From positions 12,418 through 31,530 of the forward strand of contig DNYS01000066.1 of assembly GCA_003506735.1 (NCBI GenBank): DNA of 19,113 nucleotides. The letters are read 5' to 3'. A program made the translations under genes and the position numbers. The notes below the pieces were generated by a model. That model saw nothing but the letters and a program-made list of their open reading frames with translations. It had not been told where the DNA came from and made no database searches. Positions 1 to 7,703 of the stretch are shown here, one piece after another. The number at the start of each line of letters is the position of its first letter. Within the stretch, counting starts at the first letter, position 1. Origin of the DNA: Nitrospinota bacterium. GTDB taxonomy: Bacteria > UBA8248.

Positions 1-237
<237 letters not shown>

Positions 238-307
238 TACATTCCGCGTGACAGTTGTTATCCATCCAAGGTCACTCCTTTCCCGCCACCTTCCGGAAAA
301 CGGATAG

Positions 308-1144
308 ATGCTTCAGATGCTCTACGAGCGCCGTGGCGCCACTCTTCTCACCGCGCTTTTCCTCGTTTGCTTCACCCTCATGTCTCTTAGCGCCCGCCGG
401 AGAGGCGGAACAACAGTATTCGAGGAACTGGCGCTGAGCATATCGGGAGTGCTCATCGAAACGGCGACCGCGCCCAGGCGATGGACCCAGAATATTTGGG
501 ATAACTATATCGCCCTCCGCGGGGTTCGGGAGGAGAATAAGCGGATGTTGAAAGAACTTGCTTCCCTGCGGAGCAATTCCGTCCGCATCCACGAGCTTGA
601 GTCCCAGGTCACCCGGTTGGAGGGGCTGCTTGGAAGCGTTCGGGGAAAGAAAACCCAGGTGCGCTTGGCTCAAATCATCGGACGCGACCAAAGCCCATTC
701 GGAAAATCATTCATCATCGACCAAGGGAGGATCAGCGGTGTCCGCCGCAACATGCCCGTCATCCACCAGCGGGGCATCGTCGGAAGGGTGTTTCGAGTGG
801 GGCGATCGGTGAGTCAGGTTCTCCCCATCATCGATTCACGGAGTTCGGTAGATGTCATCGTTCAACGCACTCGGGCACAGGGGGTGTTCTCCATCTCATC
901 GGAAAACCGGGGAGAGATTCGTTATATGCCTGTCGAAGCCGATGTCAAACGGGGGGACTTGCTCGTCTCCTCGGGCCTGGGAGGCATCTTTCCCAAGGGA
1001 ATCCCCGTGGCCCGCGTGGTATCCGCGACGAGAGAAGACAAGCATCTGTTCCGGACCGTGAAGGCTTCGCCTACCGTGGACTTCAACAAACTCGAGGAAG
1101 TCCTGATTATGTTTGTCCGTCAAAAGGAAACTCCCTGGAAATGA
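308..1144 (+). CDS. mreC: Rod shape-determining protein MreC
   Basis: MreC is the periplasmic scaffold of the elongasome; it links MreB/MreD to PBP2 and activates PBP2-RodA. The 278-residue length is normal. A single N-terminal membrane helix lies at about residues 11-28 after a short basic cytoplasmic tail. A coiled coil follows at about 64-110, rich in Glu/Lys/Leu heptads. The paired beta-barrel MreC domain follows from about 115, with the typical GRDQSPFGKSFIIDQG and SSGLGGIFPKGIPVARV stretches. The ATG at 308 has only a weak ribosome site; a second ATG three codons on (317) cannot be excluded. The stop overlaps the mreD start by four bases (ATGA), suggesting translational coupling. Confidence 0.95.
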   Translation: MLQMLYERRGATLLTALFLVCFTLMSLSARRRGGTTVFEELALSISGVLIETATAPRRWTQNIWDNYIALRGVREENKRMLKELASLRSNSVRIHELESQVTRLEGLLGSVRGKKTQVRLAQIIGRDQSPFGKSFIIDQGRISGVRRNMPVIHQRGIVGRVFRVGRSVSQVLPIIDSRSSVDVIVQRTRAQGVFSISSENRGEIRYMPVEADVKRGDLLVSSGLGGIFPKGIPVARVVSATREDKHLFRTVKASPTVDFNKLEEVLIMFVRQKETPWK

Positions 1145-1662
1145 CATTCCTCTTTTATCTTTTCGCCGCCGCCGGGACCATTGTTTTTCAAACTTCGATC
1201 ACGGAATATTTTCATGCATGGACCAGCGCCCGGCCGGATGCCATGTTGCTCGTAACGTTGTACATCGGGATGCGGCGGGGATCGGAGGGCGGACTGATCA
1301 CAGGATTTATTCTTGGACTTTTACAGGATATTCTCTCTGGAGGGCTGTTGGGTGCAAATTCGCTTTCGAAAGGCCTCTCAGGATATCTCACCGGAGGACT
1401 GGTGAGAAACATCGCAAGGCGGAACTGGTTTTTCTTGGTTGCGCTAGTATTTTTCGCTACCGCCTTCAATGTTTTGCTGTGGGCCGCGCTATCACTCCTA
1501 TTTCAGCCGGACCTAGGAATTTCTGCCGGCTACTGGCTTGCATCGCTCAAAACCATTGCTCTCAACGCAGTATTGGCACCGTTCATCATCCACCTTTTGG
1601 GCAGAATCGAGAGCCGGCTCGTTCCCTCCTCTCTCGGCGTTCCCTACCCCGATCGGCCATGA
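1141..1662 (+). CDS. mreD: Rod shape-determining protein MreD
   Basis: MreD is the small integral membrane partner of MreC. The 173-residue protein is almost wholly hydrophobic, with about five predicted membrane segments (roughly residues 2-18, 35-50, 55-75, 100-125 and 135-160). The family-typical run GLLQDILSGGLLGANSLSK lies near residues 60-78. MreD sequences diverge strongly, so the call rests as much on position, directly between mreC and mrdA, as on sequence. The start ATG lies within the last codons of mreC (ATGA overlap). The C-terminus is short and polar. Confidence 0.9.
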   Translation: MTFLFYLFAAAGTIVFQTSITEYFHAWTSARPDAMLLVTLYIGMRRGSEGGLITGFILGLLQDILSGGLLGANSLSKGLSGYLTGGLVRNIARRNWFFLVALVFFATAFNVLLWAALSLLFQPDLGISAGYWLASLKTIALNAVLAPFIIHLLGRIESRLVPSSLGVPYPDRP

Positions 1663-1668
1663 GAAGAC

Positions 1669-3573
1669 ATGATTAGTTCGCCACTCCGCAAGAATGCTGA
1701 AGTCCCCGATTCCCTTCGCCGCAGGGTTCGAATTCTGGCGCTTTTGTCGGCTTTGATCCTCATCGGCCTCTTTTTCCGGCTCTGGAATCTTCAGGTCATT
1801 CATGGAGAAAAATTCCGCTCTCTTTCGGAAAACAACCGGATCGCCTACCGGATCGTGCGAAGTCCGCGCGGGGTGATCTACGATAGCGACGGCCGAATCC
1901 TCGCCGACAACCGGCCCTCGTTCGACGTTTTTCTCATTAAGGAAGACGTTAAAAACCTGACAAAAACCATCCGCACCCTCTCCCAGGCCACCAATCGGCC
2001 GACCGAATCTCTTCGAAAAAAGGTTTGGCGGGCTAGTCCTTTCCGCCCGTTTCTCATCAAGGCCGATGTGGATCGAAGAACCGTGGCTTTTCTCGAAGAA
2101 CACCGCCCCGAACTTCCTGGCGTGTTCATCCAGGTGACCCCGCTTCGCCGTTATCCCAACGGGGACCATGCAGGCCATCTTCTCGGCACGCTGGGCGAAG
2201 TCACCCCGGGTGACCTAGTCAAGTTGAAGAAGCTCAAATACAGGCAAGGCGATTTGATCGGAAAACGTGGGGTCGAATTTTCCATGGAAAATCTTCTGCG
2301 GGGAGAATCCGGCTTCAAGCAGGTCGAAGTGGACGCCTACGGGCGGGAACTGCGGGTGGTCCGCCCTTTTGTCGAAAAACACGGTTTCAACCTCCAGCTC
2401 ACCCTGAACTATGAACTACAGGCAAAAGCGGAAAACCTCTTCAAGGAATACGAGGGCGCCATCGTGGCGATCGATCCGAACGATGGCGCCATCCTGGCCA
2501 TGGTCAGCAAACCGTCCCTGGATCCGAATAAGTTCGCGGGCGGCATTCAGCGCGAAGATTGGCGCGCCCTCAGGGAGAATCCTCTCAAACCGCTCCAAAA
2601 CAGGGCCATACGCAGCCAGTATCCGCCCGGCTCAATATTTAAAATCGCCATGGCATTCGCCACCTTATCGGAGGGCGTCAAATCGCCCGAGGATAAAATA
2701 TTTTGCAACGGAGGCTTTCGGTTCGCTGGGCGGGTGTTCCAGGATTGGAAAAGGGGAGGCCACGGATATATGGATCTAGTTCAGTCTCTCGCCCAGAGTT
2801 GTGATGTGTACTACTACACCGTGGGCAATTTGCTCGAAATCGAACGCATCGCCAAGGTCGCTCGATTGTTCGGCCTGGGCTCGCCGACCGGCTTCGCTCC
2901 CCGGGAGAAGGGCGGCCTGATTCCTTCGGATGCCTGGAAGCGAAAACGCTACAAGGAAAGTTGGTACAAGGGAGAGACCATCAGCGTTTCCATCGGGCAA
3001 GGGTTTAACCTCATGACCCCGCTACAGGCGGCGAATCTCATCGCGACGACGGCGAACGGAGGCACGCTCTGGAAACCCTACATCGTCAGGCGCGCCTTCG
3101 GGCGGGACGGTAAAATCGCGTTCGAGCACAAGCCAACCGCAGTCCGCAGGATCCCCATCAAACCGGAAATTTTCAATAAAGTGCAACAAGGGCTATGGGA
3201 AGTGGTCAACGGCCCGAGGGGAACCGCCAAAAAGGCGGCGATCCCGGGCGTGGGCGTCGCTGGGAAAACCGGAACCGCTCAGACGGTTCGCCTCTCAGTC
3301 ACCGGCCGGAAGAAAAAACCCGAATCGCTTCCCCGAAAATTCCGGGACCATGGCTGGTTTGTCGCATATGCGCCCTTCAAAAATCCGAAGATCGCCATTG
3401 CCATATTGGCCGAACATGCGGGCCGCTCCGGTTCGTTTTTCGCCCCCATCGCCCGAGAACTCATCGCCTTTTATCTCAAGGTGAGGAAATCCCAAAAAGT
3501 TCTGGCCTCCAACGATCTCCCCTCGCTCCGGGCCGCTTTCCGCGCGGAGCCGCCACGGGAGACGGGCCCTTGA
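1669..3573 (+). CDS. mrdA: Penicillin-binding protein 2, elongation-specific peptidoglycan transpeptidase
   Basis: PBP2 is the class B transpeptidase that cross-links peptidoglycan during side-wall growth, in complex with the glycosyltransferase RodA and activated by MreC. At 634 residues it is normal in size. A single N-terminal membrane anchor lies at about residues 21-37. The PBP dimerisation/pedestal domain follows at about 60-240, including RSPRGVIYDSDGRILADNRP. The transpeptidase domain shows all three active-site motifs: S322-I-F-K325 (nucleophile Ser322), S377-C-D379 (the SCD form usual in PBP2) and K533-T-G535 in GKTGTAQ. It starts six bases after the mreD stop; the ribosome site is a weak AGAAG. 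Its last codons overlap the TTG proposed as the rodA start. Confidence 0.96.
   Translation: MISSPLRKNAEVPDSLRRRVRILALLSALILIGLFFRLWNLQVIHGEKFRSLSENNRIAYRIVRSPRGVIYDSDGRILADNRPSFDVFLIKEDVKNLTKTIRTLSQATNRPTESLRKKVWRASPFRPFLIKADVDRRTVAFLEEHRPELPGVFIQVTPLRRYPNGDHAGHLLGTLGEVTPGDLVKLKKLKYRQGDLIGKRGVEFSMENLLRGESGFKQVEVDAYGRELRVVRPFVEKHGFNLQLTLNYELQAKAENLFKEYEGAIVAIDPNDGAILAMVSKPSLDPNKFAGGIQREDWRALRENPLKPLQNRAIRSQYPPGSIFKIAMAFATLSEGVKSPEDKIFCNGGFRFAGRVFQDWKRGGHGYMDLVQSLAQSCDVYYYTVGNLLEIERIAKVARLFGLGSPTGFAPREKGGLIPSDAWKRKRYKESWYKGETISVSIGQGFNLMTPLQAANLIATTANGGTLWKPYIVRRAFGRDGKIAFEHKPTAVRRIPIKPEIFNKVQQGLWEVVNGPRGTAKKAAIPGVGVAGKTGTAQTVRLSVTGRKKKPESLPRKFRDHGWFVAYAPFKNPKIAIAILAEHAGRSGSFFAPIARELIAFYLKVRKSQKVLASNDLPSLRAAFRAEPPRETGP
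3557..3561 (+). promoter_or_regulatory. Shine-Dalgarno GGGAG deciding the TTG start of rodA
   Basis: GGGAG ends eight bases before the TTG at 3570-3572. The reading frame stays open far upstream inside mrdA, but those residues look nothing like RodA. From this TTG the product begins 18-20 residues before the first membrane helix, as in other RodA proteins. Confidence 0.7.
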
Positions 3574-4724
3574 GGGGCATCGATAGCTCCCTGACCCCGC
3601 TTTCGCCTTTTCGGCGGATTCTTGGGCAAATTGACTGGCTGTTAATCGTGGCCATCACCGGCCTCTCCGGATTTGGCGTTTTGATGATTTACAGCGCCAT
3701 TCACACTAATGCCGACCTCCTGGCCAATGCCCTTCATTGGAAGCAGGCCCTATGGTCCTCCATCGGGCTTTGCCTCCTGGCCCTGATTCTCGTTTTCGAC
3801 TACCACTACATTTCCCGCCTGGCGTATTTTTTCTTCATCATCGTTGTGGCACTGCTTATTATTGTTTTGGTGGCGGGACGCGTCATCTACGGAGCCAAAC
3901 GGTGGCTCGTCCTCGGCCCCATCCGCGTGCAGCCGTCCGAGTTGGCGAAGCTGGCGGTGATCCTCGTGTTGGCCCGCTATTTTGGAACCCGCGAATCCTC
4001 TGATGCGCTCAGGTTTCGCGACCTCGTGATTCCCTTTGTCCTAATGATAATTCCGGTCGGGCTCGTCGCCAAGCAACCGGACCTGGGAACCGCCTTGACT
4101 ATATTGATGATCGCAACGGTGATGGTTCTCGTCGTGGGCGTGGAGAGGCGGGTACTGGCTTACCTCACCTCTGCATGCATCGCGGCCATGCCGATTGGCT
4201 GGTTATTTTTAAAGGATTACCAAAAGAGGCGAATCCTCACGGTCATGAACCCCGACGCCGACCTTCTCGGGGCCGGCTACCAAAGCATGCAGAGCAAAAT
4301 AGCCGTGGGCAGCGGAGAATTCTGGGGAAAGGGACTGCTCCAAGGGACCCAGAGCCGCCTCCATTTTCTTCCCGAAAAACATACCGATTTCGTCTTCTCC
4401 GTGTTAAGCGAGGAACTAGGCTTTGTCGGCGGCACGCTACTTCTCCTTTTGTTTCTGATATTTATCCAGCGCTGCTTCCTCATCGCGCTGAATGCCGGCG
4501 ACCGCGAGGGGGTGCTCATCGCCACAGGGGTGGGAACCTCCTTCTTTTTATACACCACGCTCAACATCGGAATGACGCTTGGAATTATCCCCATCGTGGG
4601 AATTCCTCTGCCCTTCGTGAGCTACGGCGGGAGCGCCTCTTTGACCGCTTTTATCGCGGCCGGATTGGTGGTCAACGTGCGCATTCGGAGGAGAAGTCCC
4701 TTCTCATTCCATCAGTCGTCCTAA
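3570..4724 (+). CDS. rodA: RodA, SEDS-family peptidoglycan glycosyltransferase (TTG start)
   Basis: RodA polymerises lipid II glycan strands in the cytoplasmic membrane and works as a pair with PBP2. From the TTG at 3570 it is 384 residues, close to family norm, with about ten hydrophobic helices. SEDS hallmarks are present: KRWLVLGPIRVQPSELAK in the first half, KQPDLGTAL in the middle, EKHTDFVFSVLSEELGF with the catalytic-type Asp273, and PLPFVSYGGSASLTAF near residues 350-365. The frame has no good start between the mrdA region and this TTG. The TTG overlaps the mrdA stop as TTGA and has a GGGAG ribosome site eight bases upstream. The mrdA-rodA overlap suggests coupled, equimolar synthesis of the two partners. 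Confidence 0.94.
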   Translation: MRGIDSSLTPLSPFRRILGQIDWLLIVAITGLSGFGVLMIYSAIHTNADLLANALHWKQALWSSIGLCLLALILVFDYHYISRLAYFFFIIVVALLIIVLVAGRVIYGAKRWLVLGPIRVQPSELAKLAVILVLARYFGTRESSDALRFRDLVIPFVLMIIPVGLVAKQPDLGTALTILMIATVMVLVVGVERRVLAYLTSACIAAMPIGWLFLKDYQKRRILTVMNPDADLLGAGYQSMQSKIAVGSGEFWGKGLLQGTQSRLHFLPEKHTDFVFSVLSEELGFVGGTLLLLLFLIFIQRCFLIALNAGDREGVLIATGVGTSFFLYTTLNIGMTLGIIPIVGIPLPFVSYGGSASLTAFIAAGLVVNVRIRRRSPFSFHQSS

Positions 4725-4871
4725 CCGATTTTCTATCAAAGGGTTCCCTTAGTTGCTTCAATTCCGAAATGCCGCGGAGAGTTGTAAAAAACCTTGATTT
4801 CGGCCAAGATAAAATGAGTTGGAATTTTCCAGCGCTTACCCCCAACTTCCCGGGCAAATCACTGGGCGGGG

Positions 4872-7703
4872 GTGGGGTCGCGACCGCATGGGGTTTATAA
4901 CTTGGCTGCACCAGCCTTGGATTATGCGCGAGACATATTCCCATTCGTGGAAAAACCCTCGCGCTATTTGGGAAACGAAGTAAATGTCATCAAAAAAGAC
5001 CTGACCCGGGTTCGCAATCTTGTTGCGCTTGCCTTTCCCGATACATACGAAGTCGGAATGTCTCATAACGGCATCCGAATCCTTTATCATTTACTCAATG
5101 AGAGGGAGGACATCGCAGCGGAGCGCGTTTTCGTGCCATGGATGGATTTCGAGGAACTGCTCAAGAAACATGGCGCGCCGCTCGCATCCCTTGAAAGCCG
5201 AAAACCTGTCCGCGAATTTCACATCCTGGGCATATCGCTCTTGTATGAACTGTCGGCAAGCAACGTGATTCATTTGCTCGATCTCGCGGGCATACCCCGG
5301 AGAACGGAAAACCGCAGCCGAAACCACCCCCTCGTCGTCGCCGGCGGGCCAGTCGTTTTCAACGTAGAGCCGGTGGCCCCGTTCTTCGATGCCGTGGCTT
5401 TGGGGGACGGGGAGGAGGTGTTTCCCGAGATTGTGGACCTTCACGAAAATTGGCGGGAATCCGGAGAGTCGCGGGAAGCGCTTCTGGAGCGTCTGGAGCG
5501 GCTCCCCGGAATTTACATTCCCTCCCGGCACCAGGTCGACTATGAAACGGGAGGAGAGATTCGAAAGGTTCGCCACGTATCGGGCGGGGAAAAAGTAATT
5601 CTCTCCCGCCTCCTCGAAGACCTCAACAACTCTCCCCACCCGACGAAACCCGTGATTCCCTATACGCAGGTTGTCCATGATCGCGTAACTCTCGAGGTGC
5701 AGCGCGGCTGCACGCGGGGTTGCCGGTTTTGTCATGCCGGCATGGTGTACCGGCCTGTGCGGGATCGCGACCCGATGAAAGTCCTGGACTTGGCCGAGGA
5801 ATCTCTCCTGAACACGGGCTATGAGGAAATCAGCCTTTCTTCTCTTTGCATCGCTGACTACCAGCCCCTCAAGGGCCTCGTGCCGAGGATGATGGAGCGG
5901 CTGGCGCCGATCAATACCTCCATCTCCCTGCCCTCTCTCCGCGTGGGCGCCATAAATCCGGAATTGCTCTCCGAGATCGCCCGCGTTCGCAAAACCGGCT
6001 TCACACTCGTCCCCGAGGCCGGGAGCGAGCGGTTGCGAAACGTAATCAATAAAGTGCTCACCGAGGCCGACCTCAGGCGGAATCTCCAGGACATTCTCGA
6101 CGCCGGGTGGCCGGGCGTGAAATTTTATTTTATGTTGGGCTTGCCGACGGAGACCACCGAAGACTTGCAGAAATTAGTCGATATGCTTCATACGTGCGCC
6201 GACATGCGGAGAGATCAAACGGGAGAAAAATTCCGGTTCATCAATGTCAGCCTCTCTACATTCGTTCCCAAACCCCATACGCCTTTCCAGTGGTTCCCTC
6301 AGGATCACCGGGAAACTATCAAGGAAAAACTGAATTTCATCCGCGACAGAGTGAAGGCCCGCCATATTCGCCTGAGGTGGTCCGACCCCCAAAGCAGCTT
6401 TTTCGAGGCCATCCTCTCGAAAGGAGACCGCCGCCTCGCCGACGTCATCGAAACAGCCGTTGATTTGGGCTGCAAGTTCGATGGCTGGAGAGAGTATTTC
6501 GATTTCGGCAAATGGATGGACGCCTTTGAGACGCATGGCCTGGATCCGGAGTGGTATGCCTACAGGGAAATTCCCGTGGACGAAACTCTTCCGTGGGATC
6601 ATCTCGATTGCGGGGTAACGAAGGAATATCAACTGGCCGAATGGAACCGATCCCTCCGCGAGATCACGGTGGGCGACTGCCGGTATGAATCATGCGGCCA
6701 ATGTGGAATCCTGGATAACTACAAAGGTATCAAATACCATTACGCCAAGCCCCTCCCTCCTCCGGAGCGGGCGCTCCCCCTCATCGACCACAGCGGGCAC
6801 GAACCCGTGGAACTGGCCATTATCAAGGAGCAGAATAAACTGGAGAAAGGTCCGGCGCGGCGGCGCCCCAAGCGCCTACGGAGCCCATCCAGATCGTCCG
6901 GACCTGTCCCCGTTGGGTTCGAAGACGCCCAGGAGGACAATCCGGGCATCGCCGCAGCACAGCCCGAGGCTCCCGTAACCCGATTCCGCCTCATGTTCGA
7001 GAAAAAAGGCGACCTTCGCTTTCTCAGCCACCTTGAGATTCTGCGCACCTTCTCCCGGGCCCTCCAAAGAGCGCGCTTGCGCGTTGAACACACCCGAGGG
7101 TTTAATCCGCATCCAAAAATCGTATTCTCGCACGCCCTCCCGCTTGGTTTCGAAAGCCGGGCCGAACTGATCGACATTCCGCTGCTTGAAACAAACGGAA
7201 AGTTCAAAATTCTTGAGGTATTCCGTAAAATCCAGGATGCGCTGCCCTCAGGGCTCCGCCCATGGGCCGTCTGGAAGCTCGAACCGGGAGTTTCGGGCGC
7301 CGGGAACGTCTTGGCGGCGGCTGTTTATGAAATATCCTTTTCGCCCGATTGGCTCGAATGCAGGCCGGACGTCGAAAGTGAAATCGAAGCCGCCGTCTAT
7401 CGTACGCTTGCCGCCGAATCCATCGAGATCAGCCGGATTCGCAAAGGCAAAATGATCCGGTTCGATGCCCGCCCGGCCATTTTAAACATCGAAATAAAAA
7501 AGACGGTTTTGAGGACGGCAGGGAAAGCCACCCTGCAGCTATATCTTACTTTACGGTACGGAGATGGTGCCAAGCCGAAGGTTTCCGAAATTCTCGCCAC
7601 TTGCCTGGGTTTTTCTCCCGAAGATTGTCTTCGCATCCAAGTCCGCAAGATCGGCATCCGGAGGAAGGCGGGGGATTCCCGCGCTTTGAAAAATGTCGTC
7701 TGA
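4872..7703 (+). CDS. Two-part radical SAM protein: B12-binding-like/radical SAM half fused to a DUF2344 radical-SAM-linked half
   Basis: Function is unknown. The N-terminal half matches what I recall of the TIGR03960 radical SAM family. It has an alpha/beta domain at about residues 45-200 that resembles a cobalamin-binding fold. In the loop after strand one, however, the sequence is DTYEVG, where a B12 protein would have DxHxxG. A radical SAM domain follows from about 265, with the 4Fe-4S motif C280-TRG-C284-RF-C287. Around 595-615 is a second cysteine set, C603-x4-C608-x2-C611, possibly for an auxiliary cluster or zinc. A charged, Pro-rich linker (about 640-700) joins a C-terminal domain (about 702-930) of the DUF2344/TIGR03936 'radical SAM-linked' type. 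It carries FRLMFEKKGDLRFLSHLE and GFNPHPKIVFSHALPLG. The annotated start is GTG 4872; TTG 4902 is an alternative. It overlaps rng by 11 bp, so a link to RNA or ribosome metabolism is plausible but unproven. Confidence 0.88.
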   Translation: MGSRPHGVYNLAAPALDYARDIFPFVEKPSRYLGNEVNVIKKDLTRVRNLVALAFPDTYEVGMSHNGIRILYHLLNEREDIAAERVFVPWMDFEELLKKHGAPLASLESRKPVREFHILGISLLYELSASNVIHLLDLAGIPRRTENRSRNHPLVVAGGPVVFNVEPVAPFFDAVALGDGEEVFPEIVDLHENWRESGESREALLERLERLPGIYIPSRHQVDYETGGEIRKVRHVSGGEKVILSRLLEDLNNSPHPTKPVIPYTQVVHDRVTLEVQRGCTRGCRFCHAGMVYRPVRDRDPMKVLDLAEESLLNTGYEEISLSSLCIADYQPLKGLVPRMMERLAPINTSISLPSLRVGAINPELLSEIARVRKTGFTLVPEAGSERLRNVINKVLTEADLRRNLQDILDAGWPGVKFYFMLGLPTETTEDLQKLVDMLHTCADMRRDQTGEKFRFINVSLSTFVPKPHTPFQWFPQDHRETIKEKLNFIRDRVKARHIRLRWSDPQSSFFEAILSKGDRRLADVIETAVDLGCKFDGWREYFDFGKWMDAFETHGLDPEWYAYREIPVDETLPWDHLDCGVTKEYQLAEWNRSLREITVGDCRYESCGQCGILDNYKGIKYHYAKPLPPPERALPLIDHSGHEPVELAIIKEQNKLEKGPARRRPKRLRSPSRSSGPVPVGFEDAQEDNPGIAAAQPEAPVTRFRLMFEKKGDLRFLSHLEILRTFSRALQRARLRVEHTRGFNPHPKIVFSHALPLGFESRAELIDIPLLETNGKFKILEVFRKIQDALPSGLRPWAVWKLEPGVSGAGNVLAAAVYEISFSPDWLECRPDVESEIEAAVYRTLAAESIEISRIRKGKMIRFDARPAILNIEIKKTVLRTAGKATLQLYLTLRYGDGAKPKVSEILATCLGFSPEDCLRIQVRKIGIRRKAGDSRALKNVV

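Noticed and set aside
248..275. GTGAC/GTCAC inverted repeat between mreB and mreC
   Set aside because: Five-base arms with an 18-base gap are expected by chance. No promoter is evident beside it.
3195..3569. Extended N-terminus of rodA inside mrdA
   Set aside because: The added 125 residues overlap the PBP2 transpeptidase domain and are unlike RodA. The TTG at 3570 has a good ribosome site.
4739..4752. AAGGGTTCCCTT dyad after rodA as a terminator
   Set aside because: The loop would be too short and no T tract follows. It could not be supported as an intrinsic terminator.
4794..4815. Promoter for the radical SAM gene with -10 TAAAAT at 4810
   Set aside because: The -10 is good, but the nearest TTG-like -35 boxes are 10 or 22 bases away, so the spacing is wrong.
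4817..4847. AGTTGG/CCAACT hairpin before the radical SAM gene as a riboswitch
   Set aside because: Only six pairs around a 19-base loop, with no match to a known riboswitch core that I can see.
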